DNA from: Ephemerocybe angulata | Lineage: Eukaryota > Basidiomycota > Agaricomycetes > Agaricales > Psathyrellaceae | Direction: 5' to 3' | Assembly: GCA_013368325.1 (NCBI GenBank) | Contig: JAACJK010000003.1 | Coordinates: forward strand, 372,001 to 436,000 | Length of the DNA: 64,000 nt | Part shown: one piece after another, positions 1 through 11,320 of the stretch | Layout of the letters: every line of letters begins with the position of its first letter | How positions within the stretch are numbered: the stretch's first letter is position 1 | Translations under genes and position numbers: made by a program | The notes under the pieces: generated by a model | What the model saw: only the letters and a program-made list of their open reading frames with translations | Told to the model about the DNA's origin: nothing | The model's database searches: none

Positions 1-299
1 ATACAGCAGGGACAATAGCCGAAGGGATATCACATTCAGATAGAGACCAGGAAGATGACTGAAGGAAGGAGGTGATGGTGAGAGAGATGCTTCTACACAT
101 TGAGCTTGGCTACCCAGAAGAGTGAGGCTTAGAGAGGTGGCACTGGTTTAAGTAAACATTGTATCTTGCAGGGCAGCTGCTTTGGATTGCAGGGTTATGA
201 GATTGCGATAACAATACCTTTAGCATAGTTTGTGTAGAGTTCCACTAAACCCAGTTTGCCCAGCATGAGATAGGGTACATGCAATTCAGATATAACTGC
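1..299. other. no gene recognised
   Basis: I see no domain, repeat or long open frame here. It is probably the decayed 3' flank of the TET/JBP relic that begins to its right on the minus strand. Confidence 0.5.
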
Positions 300-1345
300 T
301 AATTAAAACAGGGCCTATTTGGCTTTTGCCACTTTTTTCAACTCCTCTAAGGTGCTCAGAAGGGATAGGCTAGCCTCCCAGCACATTTCTTTGATCTCCT
401 GGTTTAGTGTGTAGAAGATTCTATCGGCATTCACAAGGCCCGCATTGGTACGGAACCCATTCAATGGTGCATGGATCGGAAGAGGCCCCGAGAGCAGAAC
501 TGGGTGAATGATAGATGTGTTTCATGCCCAGCCATAGGAATGTTGCCATGCATGATGGTGGCTGAGAAAATAAGAAAGAGAGCATGCTGAGAACTTGACA
601 ACCAGTTTCAACTCATGGAGAATGATGTGGCCTCCTTGGGTGGGGTCAAAATTACCCAACACCTAGATGGCACACCATCCGAAGGCACAAATGAATGAGT
701 CTCGATGGGCCTTGCAGCAGATGCAGGGGCCGAGGTTGAAGGCAGTGCATGGGTAGACACTCTTGAGAAAGTTTCTCTTAAGCATGGAGTCATTCTTGTA
801 GATGAGGTTGAGGTATTCCTGGTAGTACATGTATAGTTTAGGGGCCCATAATGTCAAGGCAGCTTGAGACAAAATCAGATAAGGGAGGCAGGGAATGTGC
901 GAGCATCAACTTACAGCTAGCAAAGATGGCCATGCGATTCTGGGTGCCTATTCTGGTGAAGGTTCCGTGGCTTGGTCGACCCTTGCCCAATGGAGATGCC
1001 CACATTAAGGGCTAGCGAGTCACCAGCACGTTAGTGGTTAAGTTCCTCCGAGGTGAAGTCTGTAGTTGCACAGGCATCCAGAAGAGCCTGGGTTGCACCT
1101 GAGCAAAATTCCTCAAATGTTTTCAGGATACAGGAGTGGGGGCCAGCAGCTGGCTTGATAGTGGGCTCGGGGGTATCGATAGGTTTGTCCATTGACTTCC
1201 CCTTTTCCTTGGCGTTGTCCAGCTTGGCGACACCTACACAAATAATGTGACTGGGGTTCATCCATGAACACAGATTATCGGAGTCCACCCCATTTACAGA
1301 ACTGGAGGTGACTTGGATGCCATCGTACAGCGAGTGCAAGTCCAC
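300..1345 (-). pseudogene. TET/JBP-type 2OG-Fe(II) dioxygenase relic
   Basis: Decayed gene for a TET/JBP-like dioxygenase, the family that oxidises methylated pyrimidines in DNA and is expanded in mushroom fungi, often beside KDZ transposons (known of the family). Read downwards from 1345, it has a proline/lysine-rich N-terminal piece (1345-1031), GKGRPSHGTFT and NRMAIF (about 1000-930), a WAPKLYMYYQEY helix (about 850), then NLGPCICCKAHRD..AFGWCAI (about 770-663), which supplies the HxD iron-binding pair. In another frame comes NFDPTQGGHIILHELKL (about 655-605). In a third frame comes IMHGNIP (about 560), which would carry the distal iron-binding His. At least two frame changes plus stops separate these blocks, so it is dead. 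The assignment rests on the order of several family blocks, not on a search. Confidence 0.72.
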
Positions 1346-1633
1346 GTGGCTACAGCGGCCACTAATACACAGGTCAGTACTCTACTGATTTGCGTTTAAT
1401 ACGAATTGGACTGGCTCAACGTGGTAGACCTTGTAAATCAATATTAGTGAATATAGAGACAATACACTAAGCTGAAAGGACTTACCACAATGAGCACGAC
1501 GATGACGACGATAACAGCAGAGCAACACTGTATCGAACAGCTGATGTTGGGGAGTCTCTGTGGGTTCTAATGATAGTCGTAGGAGCACGCTGAGCAGGCA
1601 CAGAAACTTTCCACCACTCTCCTGGCTTCTTTG

Positions 1634-1647
1634 ACTCGTGATTCGAG
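1634..1647. repeat. target-site duplication, LINE A left
   Basis: ACTCGTGATTCGAG, identical to 3581-3594 immediately after the LINE A poly(A) run. Confidence 0.9.
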
Positions 1648-3052
1648 CCCTGCGGTTTTACACCACCAAGGCCCTCACAACCATCATAGCCATGAGGATG
1701 TTGGGCAACTCGAATCGGGGCCTCACCCTGAAGCACAAGCGCACTCTGTACTGCGCGTGCGTGATGCCTATCGCAACGTATGGGCACAGGCTGTGGTATT
1801 TTGAGGGTGCTAAGAACGTCGGTGTTCTTAAGCAACTGACATCCATGCAGCGTAAAGCAGCATGCTGGATCATGGGTGCCTTCCGCACCTCCCCCACCGG
1901 TGGGGTCGAGTCCCTGGCAGGGCTCGCCCCCATTCGGCTTCATCTTCAGAAGCTGTCCAAAAGAGCGATCTTTAGGACAGCCACTCTGTCCGACACACAC
2001 CCCCTGCGAGCATTGCTAGGGGCAGAATTCAGGGGCACAGCTGCCGTCAACTACCATGCTGCGATCTGGTTGCCGAGGCAAGGGCGCCGGAGGACTGTTC
2101 GCGACACTATAACTCAAACCAGCACCCAGCTGGGAGAACTCACATAGGTATTCGCTCCATGCGCGGAAGAGAATGCCCCTGGATCTCGACTTATGGACTT
2201 GTACTTGGAACGAGTGAAGTTCAATGTCTACACGGGGAAGGGCCCAGAAGGCTTGGCTTCGCGCCGGGCCGAGCTCGACCTCTTATATTGGCAAGCTTCA
2301 GATGAGCTGCACACTGCGTGCATTGGGACAGACTGCTCCGTCCCGAGGAACGAGCACCACCAGGCTGCGTCTGCATATGTGATGATGCAGAGCAAGCGGG
2401 ATGACAAGACCTCTGCCCAATGGGTAGCAGGACGGGTTCTCTCTGCTGACACAGAGCTCTTTGGGATCCAAGCAGCCGTTGCCTCTGCTGTTCAGCAGAA
2501 CGACTGTCACAAGATCATCATCTTCACTGACCACATCGCTTCAGCAAAGCGGGCAGTTGACCCCTCTGTCCACTCTGGGCAGGCTCACTCCCTTGCAGTC
2601 TACAAGGCCCTCGCGGCATGGTTTGCCCTCTCGGTGGACCATTGCATTGAATTCGTTCAGGTCCCCTCCAAACTGGAGTGGGCCCTGCAGCATAGTGCGC
2701 ATGTGAGTCCCTACAGCTTCACACCCCTGACGGGTCAATCCTCCAGCCAGCGTACGCCAAGGGCGGCACTTGGCTTAATTCTGTGGCTGATGATAATCAC
2801 TTGTGCGCATGGGTGTGCAGGTGCATTCTCAACCACGCCCCGATCAGCGAGTATTACTCTCAGTTCAACATCCCGGAGGAAACCTCCTGCACGTGCGGTG
2901 CGCCCACCCAGACGTGCCGCCACCTCTTTGAAGAGTGCCCCAACCTTCATGCCACCCAGCGGACTCCGAGATTGCTCAAGGAGCTTGTTGGCTATCTTGT
3001 CGCGAACCCAACCTCATTCGGGTTCCGGCCCGCCCCCGAGGGGGTCGGATGA
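1648..3052 (+). pseudogene. LINE ORF2 C-terminal part: RT end, RNase H, zinc motif
   Basis: Three blocks in changing frames. At 1638-2147 comes the C-terminal end of the reverse transcriptase region (LKHKRTLYCACVMPIATYG..., QLTSMQRKAACWIMGAF, GLAPIRLHLQKLSKRA), typical of Tad/I-type LINEs. At 2193-2700 comes an RNase H-like domain (VLSADTELFGIQAAVASAV..CHKIIIFTDHIASA), where TDHIASA stands at the usual TDSxxA position, so one catalytic-type residue context is altered. At 2783-3052 comes the C-terminal Cys-His motif TSCTCGAPTQTCRHLFEECP. The block from 3053 to 3566 is GT-rich 3' UTR. It is not functional. Confidence 0.8.
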
Positions 3053-3580
3053 CATGCTTGGGCAGGCTTGGGCATGTCCTGGGGGTTCTCCAGGGCTGAT
3101 CCTTCAGCGGGATGGGCAGGTGTGGGTGTGGGTGGGGACACCCGTGCCGGGCTGACCTAGGGGGACGGTTGCTCACGCGACCTCTTCCTGGGGCGGGCTG
3201 GTGCTGGGTCTGGGGAGCTGTGCAGTTAGTAGCTTCGGCAGAACCGGCGGCATCTTGGACGTGGCTTAGGGGGTTCCTGCTTGTATCTGTGCCTTGCTAT
3301 TCCAGCATGGGTGGTGCCAGCGGGTTCCAAAGGCGCGCTCGGGCTTCGCCCTCGCGGCCAAATGGCCTCTCCTTTCTGCCTACACATCGCACTCCATGGC
3401 ATGCGGACTAGGCTTTGCTGGGCCCCGATCGTCCCTGAGGGCCAACCGCGGTCTGTATCTCGCCCAGGGGTTGCGTTATGCCTTGTCTCTTTCCTCTCAA
3501 ACGTCGATTACGCTGTAGTAGTTTACGACCTGTCTGCCTCTGCGCCCTGGAATATCAAATAGGATTAAAAAAAAAAAAAA
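1648..3580 (+). mobile_element. 5'-truncated Tad-like LINE copy A
   Basis: Non-LTR retrotransposon fragment inserted in the Copia element. It holds only the 3' third of ORF2 and a poly(A) tail at 3567-3580. The 3' end TCTGCCTCTGCGCCCTGGAA..ATCAAATA just before the A-run is shared with the copies ending at about 9890 and 14698. The 14-bp duplications at 1634-1647 and 3581-3594 define the insertion. 5' truncation is normal for target-primed reverse transcription. Confidence 0.9.
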
Positions 3581-3594
3581 ACTCGTGATTCGAG
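3581..3594. repeat. target-site duplication, LINE A right
   Basis: ACTCGTGATTCGAG, the perfect 14-bp partner of 1634-1647. Confidence 0.9.
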
Positions 3595-3959
3595 TGTCAG
3601 ACAGGTCCACGGCGTCTGGGAGGTGCGGGAGCGCAGAGGCAAAGGGGCCAACTCTGGAAGAGGTTCCAGAGCAGGATCAGCAGGAGGTGGCGCTGGAGTA
3701 GTTGGGGGAGCAACAGGGGCAGGGACAGGAGCTGGAGGAGCAACGATGGGCTCTGGGGTGAGGAACAGAGGGAGGTGCAGCTGGACCCTCGAGCTCAATG
3801 CCTGGGATACCAGGGACCTCCGGCGCAGGAGCAGGAGGAACTACGAGCTGAAGGGGTAGTGCTGGGTGGTAGAGGTACCGGGAAGTAGCGCTCGTCAAAC
3901 TCGGCGCATTCAGATGTGATGTGCTTCCTGATGAGCGGGTTGTAGAAATACCAGCCCTT

Positions 3960-4677
3960 CACTCCCTCAGGCCCACAAAAACACATTTCTCCCTGTGTGA
4001 CTCCAGCTTCTTGCGCTTGTCCCTCTGCACAAAGACATGGGCCATGCATCCCAACACTCTGAAGCGACTCAAGTCTGGCTTCTTACCATACCAGGCCTCA
4101 TACAGCGTGCAGAGGTGGGCAGGGAGTTCCACACCTTCACCTGAGTGCCAAGGCAGCGACCCAGAAGGAGGGAGGCAGCTTATCCTGGGCTGACATCCTC
4201 TAGATGGTGCGGTTTGCTTGCTCTGCATCTCCATTCTGCTGGGGGCGTTCCGGGTGGTATGGCGTTTCTGGATGCCCTCAGTATCGCAGAAAGCGTCGAA
4301 CTCGGAGGACATGTACTCCCTACCCTTGTTGTCATGCAGAGACTTGACCCCTCAGCCTAGCTCGCTCCTCCTCTTGAGCATGTAGACAATGCAGTAGTGT
4401 GTGAAGTCATCGATGAACGAGACCCAGTAGCAATAGCCCTCTGGAGTAGAGACAGAGAAGGGGCTGCAGAGATCAGAGTGGATGAGCTCAAGGGGGACGA
4501 GAGCACGATGGCCAGTGGAGGGGAAGGGCGCAGTGCATCTTGCCAGCCAGGCAGGGCTTGCAGATGGGATTGCATTTAGCAGAGGAGGGGGGGGAGATAC
4601 CGTAGCTAGACCACCAGAGGCGAGCTTGTGGATGTCCGCAGAGTTGTGGTAACAGAGGCGCTCGTGCCAAGTCAAGC
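3960..4677 (-). pseudogene. Copia pre-integrase and integrase core
   Basis: Continuation of the Copia polyprotein on the other side of the LINE insertion. MTWHERLCYHNSADIHKLA (from 4675) is the HHCC-type pre-integrase helix, and CKPCLAGKMH is readable in a neighbouring frame. The DDE-type core follows: PLELIHSDLCSPFSVSTPEG supplies the first catalytic Asp and VSFIDDFTHY the second. Lower down, YEAWYGKKPDLSRFRVLGCMA and ..KCVFVGL are the usual integrase C-terminal blocks. Frame changes at about 4640 and 4350 split it. Confidence 0.8.
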
Positions 4678-4691
4678 AGGCATGTCGAAAT
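4678..4691. repeat. target-site duplication, LINE B left
   Basis: AGGCATGTCGAAAT. It matches 9924-9937 with one substitution and lies inside the Copia coding sequence. Confidence 0.85.
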
Positions 4692-5125
4692 TGTGGAAAT
4701 CTGCAGTGGTGAAGGTACTGAACTGAATGTCATTTAAGCGAAATACTACACACCTGAAGTCCCAATACTCAGGATGCCTACAGGGTGGCTAAGTACAAGT
4801 TGAACATCACATGAGCAGTCACATGAGAGATAAGCGGATTAGATATGATAAGGTAGAAGATTAGATGAGATAATAGAGAAAATGCGCAGATAAGGATGGA
4901 TAAGGCTGATCTGCCTATGGATAAGGTTGGATAAGGTTGGATAAGAGTGTAGTTACCAAGTCAACCACTCTCAACAGAAATCCCTCACGCTTCTTGATCC
5001 TCAACCACTACCTTCCTATTTGGGACAACTCAACACACCTGCTCAACATCGACCCCCAGCTCATACGAGGGCATAGGCAGTCGTTCATCGACTGCCTATA
5101 GGCTTACTGAACAGCTCGCATTCCG

Positions 5126-7281
5126 ATGGCGGACCCTCCAGGGCGCCGCGCACGGTCCTCGCCCCCCAGGAGCGGCTCAGGAGCCTCGACTCCTGTCTCC
5201 ACAGGATCCCAGCGTCCTAGCCGACCCTCCTCCCACCTCAGCGGCCTCCAGCCGTCCAGCCGCACACAGTCTGTCACAAGAGAGACGTACCGCACCACTG
5301 TCCCCGCCCTCCGCACCCTGCCAACCTCTGAATCTTCGGAGCAAGGCATCGGGAGCGAAGTCCGAGGATGACAACCCCACAGCACCTCCCACCCAGCCTC
5401 TGTAAGTGGGCGCTCCACCCCCAGGAACCCCGCTGCCTTTGCCCAGCTTGCTATTCAGCAACAGGAGGCCAGCTACGCCCTTCCCCACCCCCTGCTCGCC
5501 CTCTCCAGGATGCAGACCACCCGATGGCCTCGCAGACGCCACCCGGCTCCCATTACTCGTCCCTGGCCCTGGAGGATGGTCCCCCTCCTACCCAGAAGGA
5601 GTGGTACCCCACCATCACGAATGTCGCCCCCACCCTGGACGCAGTTTCTCACTTCTTCCGCAGCATGCCTCCCCCTACTGACGCTGCGCTGCTTGGCGAG
5701 GTCGAAAACCTCGCTGACTCCCTGCATCTATAATTGAGACCATCACACAGACCCGATGGGGTCCGTACCTTTCGCCTGGCGAGTCCCCAGAGGACCCGGA
5801 CCACACGATTCATCATGGTGTGCCCCTCCCTCCTCCTGGACGCCCTGTCAACCCGGATACTCGTCCTCCCTCACCCAGCTAGGCTGGAAGGGACTATGTG
5901 TTCCGCCCTCCATGCGACCCTGCCCAAGACTCTGCCCTCTCTGGAGGCAGGGGCTTCCAGCAGCACACGGGGGCCCCAAAGCCTTCCAAACCCTCTGCCC
6001 TGACCCAGGGTAAGAAACCCTCTGCCCTAGCCGCTCCCGGCCCGGATTCTGCTGTGCAGGACGTCGAAATGGGAGAGGCTTCTCAGAAGCTTCCTAATCC
6101 GGCCCCCTCTGGCCAGAAGCCTCCAGCTCCGGGGCCCATGTGGGCCCCAGCCTAAAGTGCCTGCGGTTCCTTTCCAGTGCTCTATTCCAGCCGGTCTCCC
6201 CTCCAACCCCGAGATGCCCGCTTTACCAAGCGCAAGCCCACTTCCTTTGCAGCTGCTGCGAAAACTGCGCCTTCTTCGAAGGTGGCAGCCGCGCCCCATG
6301 TCTTGGCTGACGACATCCTTAGGATGCATGCCATCGTTCAGGGTACTCCCTCCTCGACTTCTGGGAAGAAGAAGAAGAAGAACCCTTCACATACCACGGC
6401 GGGACCCTCGCGCAAGCAGGTCCTGGTGGAATTCAAGCTGGATAGGAACCCTGGCAATTCAGTCCCGTACGACACGGTGCGCGATGGTGTCAACCGTTGC
6501 CTCCACCAGTATGATCCTCAGGTGGTCCTTGACCCTCACTGAAGTCCCCTTGCAGGTCGAAGTTGACCATATCCGAGGATATCTCCATTGTAAGCTGCCG
6601 GACGCAGTCGCTTGGGTTGGCCTCCCTTCGTCCAAGAGCTTTCTCAGGCTCCCGAATGTTCCTTTCATCCTCGACGGTAAGTCCAACCTGCGCATCAAGC
6701 CTGAGGACATCACCCGTGCATTCGAGGCCTCGCCACTGAGATCTGATCTCGTTCTAGCTGGTCTTCCTCGCGTTGTCAGGAACTCGAAGAGCAGCACTTG
6801 CTGCGATGTGTTCTTTGACATCTGGGACTCTCAACAGGGACTCCGTGCCCAGCGCCTCATAAAGAAGGAGCTGCTTATCTACGGCCAAAAGTGCGTCATT
6901 CAGGCTGCACGTGCCTCTCCCGGGACCCCTCTCTGCCAGACGTGCTAGAAGTGGGGGCACCCAACCAAAGCCTGCCAGGGCCGTCTCCGATGCCTAATCT
7001 GTGGGGGTCCTCACTCCCAGAACGAGCATTGTCACCAGTGCGGCGGCTGCAAGGGTAACGCCAAAGCTATCCCCCCGGTTCTCCCCACCCCTTTGGGTGC
7101 GGAGTGCCCCCATTCGTGGAAGTGCCTGGCATGCCGCCAGGACGGCCACAGAGTTTTCGACCGCAAGTGTCCCTTCTGGGACCATCGCTTTGACCGCGCT
7201 TGGGCTGTGGCCAAGTATTCCAAGGTACGTGCTCATCAACAGCGCGGCCGCTCTAGCACTCACACCCTTCCTTATGTCTAG
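5126..7281 (+). pseudogene. LINE ORF1 (gag-like, zinc knuckles)
   Basis: First ORF of LINE B, the nucleic-acid-binding protein of the element. The N-terminal third is Pro/Ser-rich and low in complexity. The middle (about 6160-6950) contains DAVAWVGLPSSKSF and KELLIYGQKCVIQA, resembling the RNA-binding half of Tad-type ORF1 proteins. Between about 6935 and 7190 there are Cys/His clusters: CQTC(stop)KWGHPTKAC, CLICGGPH...C and CLACRQDGH......C. A TAG stop interrupts the first knuckle at about 6946. Several frame changes occur (about 5360, 5730, 6150, 6540). The last frame ends at a TAG that overlaps the start of ORF2. Confidence 0.75.
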
Positions 7282-9890
7282 CTCAACAGACAGCAAGATT
7301 AGGATTCTGAGTTTCAATATTGCTAAGAACTATGCGTACTTAGATATTACTCTGGATCGTCTAAAGGATGAATTCAATATTTTGTTTATCCAAGAGCCCC
7401 CTTGGCAGACTATAAGACAGGCACCCATGGTAAGCAAAGAGGGAGCCGATGTTATTGGAGCACCCGCCACCTGTGTATGGCGAGACTCCCTGAGCCTGGT
7501 TCAAGACCCCGTGTCCTAACCTATATTTCCAATAGGCTGGCGCATTGGCGCCCTGCCTACATCAGGACCTCCTCGATGACCACGACATCATGATTGTGTC
7601 CCTGTTTGGGCGTGATCGGGTGCTGCACTTTATGAACGTCTACTCAGACAACCAACACCGCGCCATCAAGCTCCTTGCTGAGAAGGCCGATGCCTTGCCT
7701 GCCCTATCCTACATGGGCGGCAACTTTAACTGTCACTCTAGGGAGTGGGACCCATGGGTCTTACACCACAGGACGATGGCTATCCTCCTGCTGGAGACAG
7801 CAGCCAGACTGGGCTTGGATCTGACCAAGTTCACTAACCCGGGCCGACGTATGTGTCGCGCGCCGATCCCAATTCTCACTCAGTCATTTACTTGGTGTTT
7901 GTGCCTTGCTCTGTGCTCGCATCACAGCCATCACGGCTGGGTGATCCAGAGCTGATCCCATCAGGCTTACCTGATCCCATAACCAGGGGCCCATCGGACC
8001 ATTATCCGGTGGCCTGTAGCATTGTGCACCGCCAATCTCCCCCAGTGGCAAGGCGGCACACCATCAAACCTGACAGCGACGAGGAGGCGGAGTTCATCTC
8101 AGAGCTGGTAGGAGTTATTGGGGGGCTTAAACAGCACCCTATTACCACTGCCGATGAGGTGGAGGACTTTGCGCAGGCAATAGCCGGCGCGTGCAACGAG
8201 GCTTGGCTACACCATTCCAAGGAATTCAAGGTGAAACCGCACTCGAAGGAGTGGTGGGATGCCGGATGTGACGCCGCGCTAGCTGCATACAGGGCCGATC
8301 AGACCCTGGCCAGCTACAAGGCATTAAGAACTGCTACCAAGGCAGCCAAGCGCAAGTTCTTTGATGCTCGCATCAAGGAGGTTGCAGAAACCAACAAGCG
8401 CCCCTGAGACCTCATGGCCTGGGTCAAGGAGCGCTTGAATGAGCTCTAGAACCGAGAACCCACGCCAGTCACGGACAGGCTCCTGAGGGAGCTGGTTCAA
8501 GATAGATACATCTACCGCCCTGTCAGAGGCGGCATTGTAGGTATTGTGCAGGGCATCCCAGAGGTCGCTCAGCTCGTGACAAGGCTGCCCATTAACTGGA
8601 TAGCGTTACAAGCGTGCTCAGCATGCTCCGCACCAGGGCCTGACCATGTTACGTGGCAGCACCTGAAGCGCATCCTGGCTCATCCCGATTTGGAGGCCTT
8701 CGTTTCTTTGGCAGACGGCTGTATTCGTACAGGCCGATGGCCGAAACATCTCAAAGAGTCGCTCTCTGTGGTTATTCCAAAATCCGGAAAGCCCTCTTAC
8801 AATACACCCAAGGCTTTTCGGCCGATCGTGCTTCTCAGCACGATGGGGAAGCTCATTGAGAAGATAGGTTCCAGTTTGAGATGATCAAGTATGACTTGGT
8901 TGACCCGAACCAGACGGGCGGAGTGCGGCAGCGCCCCACAGAAGATGCCGGCCTTGTCCTCATGCACTTGGTGCATACAGGCTGGGCAAAGGGGCAGGAC
9001 ACGAGTGTGATGTCTTTGATCTGGCTCAGTTCTTCCCCTCAATCAACCACCAGTTCCTTCTGGCGGTCCTGCGGAAGTTGGGTTTCCACCCCTTGGTGGT
9101 GACCTTCTTTGAGTCCTACCTGGTAGGGAGGGAAACACGCTATGCGTGGAGTGCAGGTGCATTCTCAACCACGCCCCGATCAGCGAGTATTACTCTCGGT
9201 TCAACATCCCGGAGGAAACCTCCTGCACGTGCGGTGCGCCCACCCAGACACGCCGCCACCTCTTTGAAGAGTGCCCCAACCTTCATGCCACCCAGCGGAC
9301 TCCGAGATTGCTCAAGGAGCTTGTTGGCTATCTTGTCGCGAACCCAACTCATTCGGGTTCCGGCCCGCCCCCGAAGGGGTCGGATGACATGCTTGGGCAG
9401 GCTTGGGCATGTCCTGGGGGTTCTCCAGGGCTGATCCTTCAGCGGGATGGGCAGGTGTGGGTGTGGGTGGGGACCCCGTGCCGGGCTGACCTAGGGAGAT
9501 GGTTGCTCATGCGACCTCTTCCTGGAGCGGGCTGGTGCTGGGTCTGGGGAGCTAGCTTTGGCGGAACCGGCGGCATCTTGGACTTGGCTTGGGGGGTTCC
9601 TGCTTGCATCTGTGCCTTGCTATTCCAGCGTGGGTGGTGCCAGCAGGTTCCAAAGGCGCGCTCGGGCTTCACCCTCGCGGCCAATCGGCCTCTCCTTGCT
9701 GCCTACACATCGCACTCCACGCACGGCGTGCGGACTAGGCTTCGCTGGACCCCGATTGTTCCTTAGGGCCGACCGCAGTCTGTATCTCGCCCAGGGGCTG
9801 TGTTATGCCCTGTCTTTCTCCTCTCAAATGTCGATTACGCTGTAGTAGTTTACGACTGGTCTGCCTCTGCGCCCCGGAATATCAAATAGG
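7274..9890 (+). pseudogene. LINE ORF2 (APE endonuclease, reverse transcriptase, deleted)
   Basis: The ATG at 7274 gives MSSSTDSKIRILSFNIAKNY, the start of an AP-type endonuclease. FIQEPPW (about 7390) carries the catalytic Glu, and YMGGNFNCHSREWDP (about 7715) stands where GDFN is usual, with Asp replaced by Gly. SDHYPV (about 7995) is the C-terminal SDH motif. The reverse transcriptase begins with SACSAPGPDHVTWQHLK (about 8625) and LKESLSVVIPKSGK...FRPIVLLSTMGKLIEKI (about 8750-8870). At about 9140-9150 it jumps to the terminal CTCGAPTQTRRHLFEECP zinc motif, losing the reverse transcriptase active site and RNase H. Frameshifts occur near 7510, 7900, 8440, 8880 and 9010. Confidence 0.82.
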
Positions 9891-9923
9891 CGTTTTTAAA
9901 AAAAAAAAAAAAAGAAAAAAAAA

Positions 9924-9937
9924 AGGCATGTCAAAAT
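9924..9937. repeat. target-site duplication, LINE B right
   Basis: AGGCATGTCAAAAT, directly after the A-rich tail. It has one mismatch to 4678-4691. Confidence 0.85.
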
Positions 9938-10300
9938 CGCGTAAGCCGCCTCAGCAACAGGTAGAGTCGCACCCTCGATGAACGCAGCGTTGTTGGAGAT
10001 GATGCGGGCTCGGAATAGTGTCATACCCATGCGCCTGAAGTGCATGAAGACAGAATCAATGAGAATTGAGAACTTGCAGCAGCGGGTGAGGTATAGACAT
10101 GAGAGGAGGTTGCTACGGAGTTGTGGGACATGGAGAGCGCGTGTAAGCTCTACAGATCGCACCCTCTTCCCATCTACAACTGGATCGATGATCACAGTAC
10201 CAACCCCAGCTGAATAAATACGACTTCCATCGGCTAACTCAATAGGCACACGGTGGGGGCGATAGTTGCGCATCCAGTGGCGATGAGGCGTCATTGTAGA
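9938..10300 (-). pseudogene. Copia protease-region fragment
   Basis: The minus frame starting at about 10294 reads MTPHRHWMRNYRPHRVPIEL followed by ADGSRI, VGTVII and LTRALHVPQLRSNLLS. This is the conserved stretch around and after the aspartic protease of Copia polyproteins (ADGS..GxG.V....L..VLHVP.LR.NLLS). The catalytic DSG triad should lie just before it. A CSGCT-like DSGCTSTMT stretch can be read in the changed frame at about 10310-10275. The fragment ends at the LINE insertion site at 9937. Confidence 0.7.
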
Positions 10301-10329
10301 CGTGCAGCCTGAGTCTGCATTCCAACAGA

Positions 10330-11320
10330 AGTCAGCATGGGTTGAATAGAGGAAGAGGGATCAATGGGATCCAGAACAGCACTTGCATTTCCAGCAAACT
10401 CCGTGACAGAGGAGCTTGCAGTCGCACTAGCAGCAGCCTGGGGGTACCCGCAGCCTCCTGAGCCTTCTCCTGAGCCTTCTTCGCAGCCTGCTGATGCTTC
10501 TTGCGCTGGTGGACTCCCTGAGCAACGTACTCGCGCGCTTTGCGCTGCCTACTGGCGACAGCATAGCGGGTAGCCTGAGCGTGGCCGGGACGAGAGCAGA
10601 ACTTGCAGGTGGACAGCGGCAGACTGGGTGTCTGTGGTGCAATGTCAATGCTGTACCTCCTCTGTGAGGAAGGCTTGGGTGACTGTCTCCTTGTCCAGCT
10701 TGTCCATGAGGAGTATGAAACAAAGTGGGAATACTCATCAGGGAGGGCTGAGCCCGTATGAGGACCATGGAGGCTAGCTCCTTGTCCAAGGCACAGAGAT
10801 CGAACTCCTTGGGCCTGAGGGTCTGGCACAGCTTCATAGCCTCGTTGACGCGGTTGATAAGCGTCTGGAGGGTCTCCTCCTCCTGCTTCCAGATAGAAAA
10901 CAGGTCGTCGTATGCATTGAAGTGACTCCCAGTGTGTTTCTGGTAGTAGGTCGCCTCCAGGGTGGTCCACATGGCCTTAGAATCATCTCTGCAGCCATCT
11001 ACAAGTGTCTTCTGGACCTGTTCAAGCGTGAGCCAGATTCAGCCAGCAGCCTTGTCGCTTTTGGCATCCCAAGCCTCCTGCAACTCGGCGCATTTAGCCT
11101 CAAAAGCATCACGGATCTCTTGCTGAGTGGCGGAGGGGTCGCTGACTGCATGGACTGAGCGGGGGCGGTGGTACCTGTGACCTGGGGCAAGGAATCGACC
11201 TCCCGGAACACAGGGCGCGTGCTGGAACCAGAAACAGGCAAAAACAAGAGCGCTGGCTCCTGCTGTGCCTGCCTCCCTACAGAAGCTCGCAAAGGAGAAG
11301 GGCGCTGGGGCACACGATCA
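10330..11320 (-). pseudogene. Copia gag (UBN2-like) with zinc knuckle
   Basis: N-terminal part of the Copia polyprotein, the structural capsid protein. The recognisable core begins with MWTTLEATYYQKHTG at about 10970 and continues through IWKQEEETLQTLINRVNEAM to LRPKEFDLCALDKELASM, the usual UBN2/retrotransposon-gag layout. Downstream, in another frame (about 10620-10540), CKFCSRPGHAQATRYA matches a CCHC knuckle whose last Cys has been replaced by Arg. The lost knuckle Cys and the frame changes indicate decay. Pieces of a proline-rich N-terminus extend to about 11310. Confidence 0.75.

Larger units (their letters stand above)
4692..9923 (+). mobile_element. Tad-like LINE copy B, near full length with internal deletion
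   Basis: Plus-strand LINE inserted in the Copia element, bounded by near-identical 14-bp duplications (4678-4691 and 9924-9937). It has a roughly 430-bp 5' region with GATAAGG-type repeats (4840-4955), ORF1 (5126-7281), ORF2 (7274 onward), a deletion joining the reverse transcriptase to the terminal zinc region at about 9150, a GT-rich 3' UTR and an A-rich tail (9896-9924). Frameshifts and stops in both ORFs show that it is dead. It is the most complete LINE here and serves as the reference for copies A, C and D. Confidence 0.88.

Noticed and set aside
3565..4050. Plus-strand Gly-rich protein (GSGAGGATMGSGV type)
   Set aside because: It is the antisense of the Pro/Ala-rich Copia linker.
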